Source: Buchnera aphidicola (Lipaphis pseudobrassicae) (GTDB taxonomy: Bacteria; Pseudomonadota; Gammaproteobacteria; Enterobacterales; Enterobacteriaceae). Taken from it: a stretch of 6,468 nucleotides of DNA. Positions within the stretch are counted from its first letter, which is position 1. Each line of letters starts with the position of its first letter. Of this stretch, positions 5,786-6,468 are shown piece after piece. Below the pieces are notes generated by a model. It was not told where the DNA came from, searched no databases, and was given only the letters and a program-made list of their open reading frames with translations. The position numbers and the translations under genes are program-made. Location: contig NZ_CP034870.1 of the NCBI RefSeq assembly GCF_005081185.1, positions 113,595 through 120,062 of the forward strand. The letters run 5' to 3'.

Positions 5786-6468
5786 ATGAAATATATAAAA
5801 TTACTATGTAAAAAAAGCGTTCTAAAACATATTTTTTCTATGGCATTATGGAAAGAATTAGTTTTTAATTTTTTAAATATAAAAAAAAATACAATTTTAA
5901 AGGTGGATTAAATTGTTTATTTAAACAAAAACAATCAAATGATTATTTATTAAAAAGTTTAACTCTTCCTAAAAAATTTTGTTTGCTTATAGAAAGCAAC
6001 AATCTTTTTCATAAGCAATTACGTGTAAAAGTAAATCAAAAAATACTGCGTGGACAACCTTTAACATTTGGAGATGAGTATACTGTTCCTGTACATGCTC
6101 CTACTTCAGGTTGGATAGAAGATATTTCGTTTTCTGCTAATACTATTATTAATAAAGAAAAAAAAAATATAAAAATTATAATTATACCTGACTATTTAGA
6201 TAAATGGATTAGATTAAAACCTATTAAACACTATAAAATGTGTACTTCTGAAAAACTTATTAAAAAAATTTATCAATCAGGTGTTGTTGGTCTTGGTGGC
6301 GGCCAGTTTTCATCTGCAAAGAAATTAATGTTAAGTATGAATAAAGCAAATACTTTAATTGTAAACGCAGTAGAAAGTGAACCTTATATAACATCAGATA
6401 ATTGTTTAATAAATAATTATGCCAGTGATATTTTAATGGGATGCAAGATTGTATCTTCAATTTCAAAG
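5786..6468 (+). pseudogene. rsxC: Electron transport complex subunit RsxC (RnfC), frameshifted at a poly(A) run and cut by the window end
   Basis: RsxC is the peripheral subunit thought to take electrons from NADH, using an NADH/FMN-like domain, an SLBB domain and C-terminal Fe-S clusters. Two frames together give its N-terminus. From ATG 5786 one frame reads MKYIKLLCKK... to VFNFLNIKKN and stops at 5909-5911. A frame one base back is open from after the stop at 5866-5868 to the window end, with KYNFKGGLN, KILRGQPL, VPVHAPTSGW, GVVGLGGGQFSSAKKL and ESEPYIT, clearly RsxC. The overlap (5869-5908) holds A9 at 5881-5889; one more A would join them into NFLNIKKKYNFKGGLN, matching the E. coli N-terminus in spacing. 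The second frame has no usual start before its homology. ATG 5840 is another possible start. The remainder, including the Fe-S motifs, lies outside the window. It may be rescued by slippage, so calling it dead would be premature. Confidence 0.88.
5881..5889 (+). other. Poly(A)9 run, likely frameshift or slippage site in rsxC
   Basis: Nine consecutive A between T5880 and T5890 lie in the only stretch where the two rsxC frames overlap. Ten A (or seven) would give one continuous frame. Run length is therefore the likely cause of the break, by mutation, by sequencing error, or compensated by transcriptional slippage. Confidence 0.7.

Noticed and set aside
6260..6466. Open frame of 68 codons on the - strand
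   Set aside because: It lies fully opposite the RsxC coding frame, which has clear homology, and the antisense product resembles no known family.
1..6468. Novel defence system, mobile element, CRISPR array or transferred cassette
   Set aside because: All coding space is taken by recognisable housekeeping genes of even base composition; no repeats, transposase, integrase or attachment-like duplications were seen.

Overview
The window is about 6.5 kb of extremely AT-rich DNA (by eye roughly one fifth G+C) with compact genes, very short spacers and many homopolymeric A and T runs. Every protein reads as a close but lysine/isoleucine/asparagine-rich version of an Enterobacterales housekeeping protein. 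This pattern fits the reduced genome of an insect endosymbiont, most likely Buchnera aphidicola from an aphid. The assignment rests on recognising protein families and base composition; no search was run.

Layout. On the + strand, dcd (dCTP deaminase, 5-586) is followed by an 80-bp spacer with a plausible sigma70-type promoter, then metG (methionyl-tRNA synthetase, translated from 667 to 2310). Convergent to metG, on the - strand, lies tilS (tRNA-Ile lysidine synthase, 3688-2360), with tRNA-Val(GAC) (3783-3710) directly upstream of it. A 207-bp AT-only-like spacer separates this pair from the divergent + strand genes: ribE (riboflavin synthase, 3991-4614), then the start of the Rnf/Rsx operon with rsxA (4708-5289), rsxB (5292-5783) and rsxC (from 5786, running off the window end).

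How the genes work together. metG, tilS and the tRNA serve translation: methionine charging, AUA decoding and valine decoding. dcd feeds dUTP, and so dTTP, synthesis. ribE makes riboflavin, the precursor of FMN and FAD; in the wider family Rnf complexes carry covalent FMN (on RnfD/RnfG) and use flavin and Fe-S centres, so ribE is loosely related to its neighbours. rsxA, rsxB and rsxC encode two Fe-S/soluble components and one membrane component of the Rnf electron-transport complex at the inner membrane.

Main observation. rsxC is not open from its start. The N-terminal frame and the frame with all later RsxC homology are joined only by a one-base shift, and the overlap holds a run of nine A. 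Ten A would restore the frame. Published work on Buchnera describes RNA polymerase slippage at poly(A) tracts rescuing such genes, so this copy may be either rescued or decaying. Several strongly conserved RsxC motifs also look eroded. Other points are a MetG lacking the C-terminal tRNA-binding domain, a one-residue insertion at the MetG KMSKS loop, and a tilS with no in-frame ATG before its catalytic motif. I see no mobile element, CRISPR array, foreign cassette or novel system.
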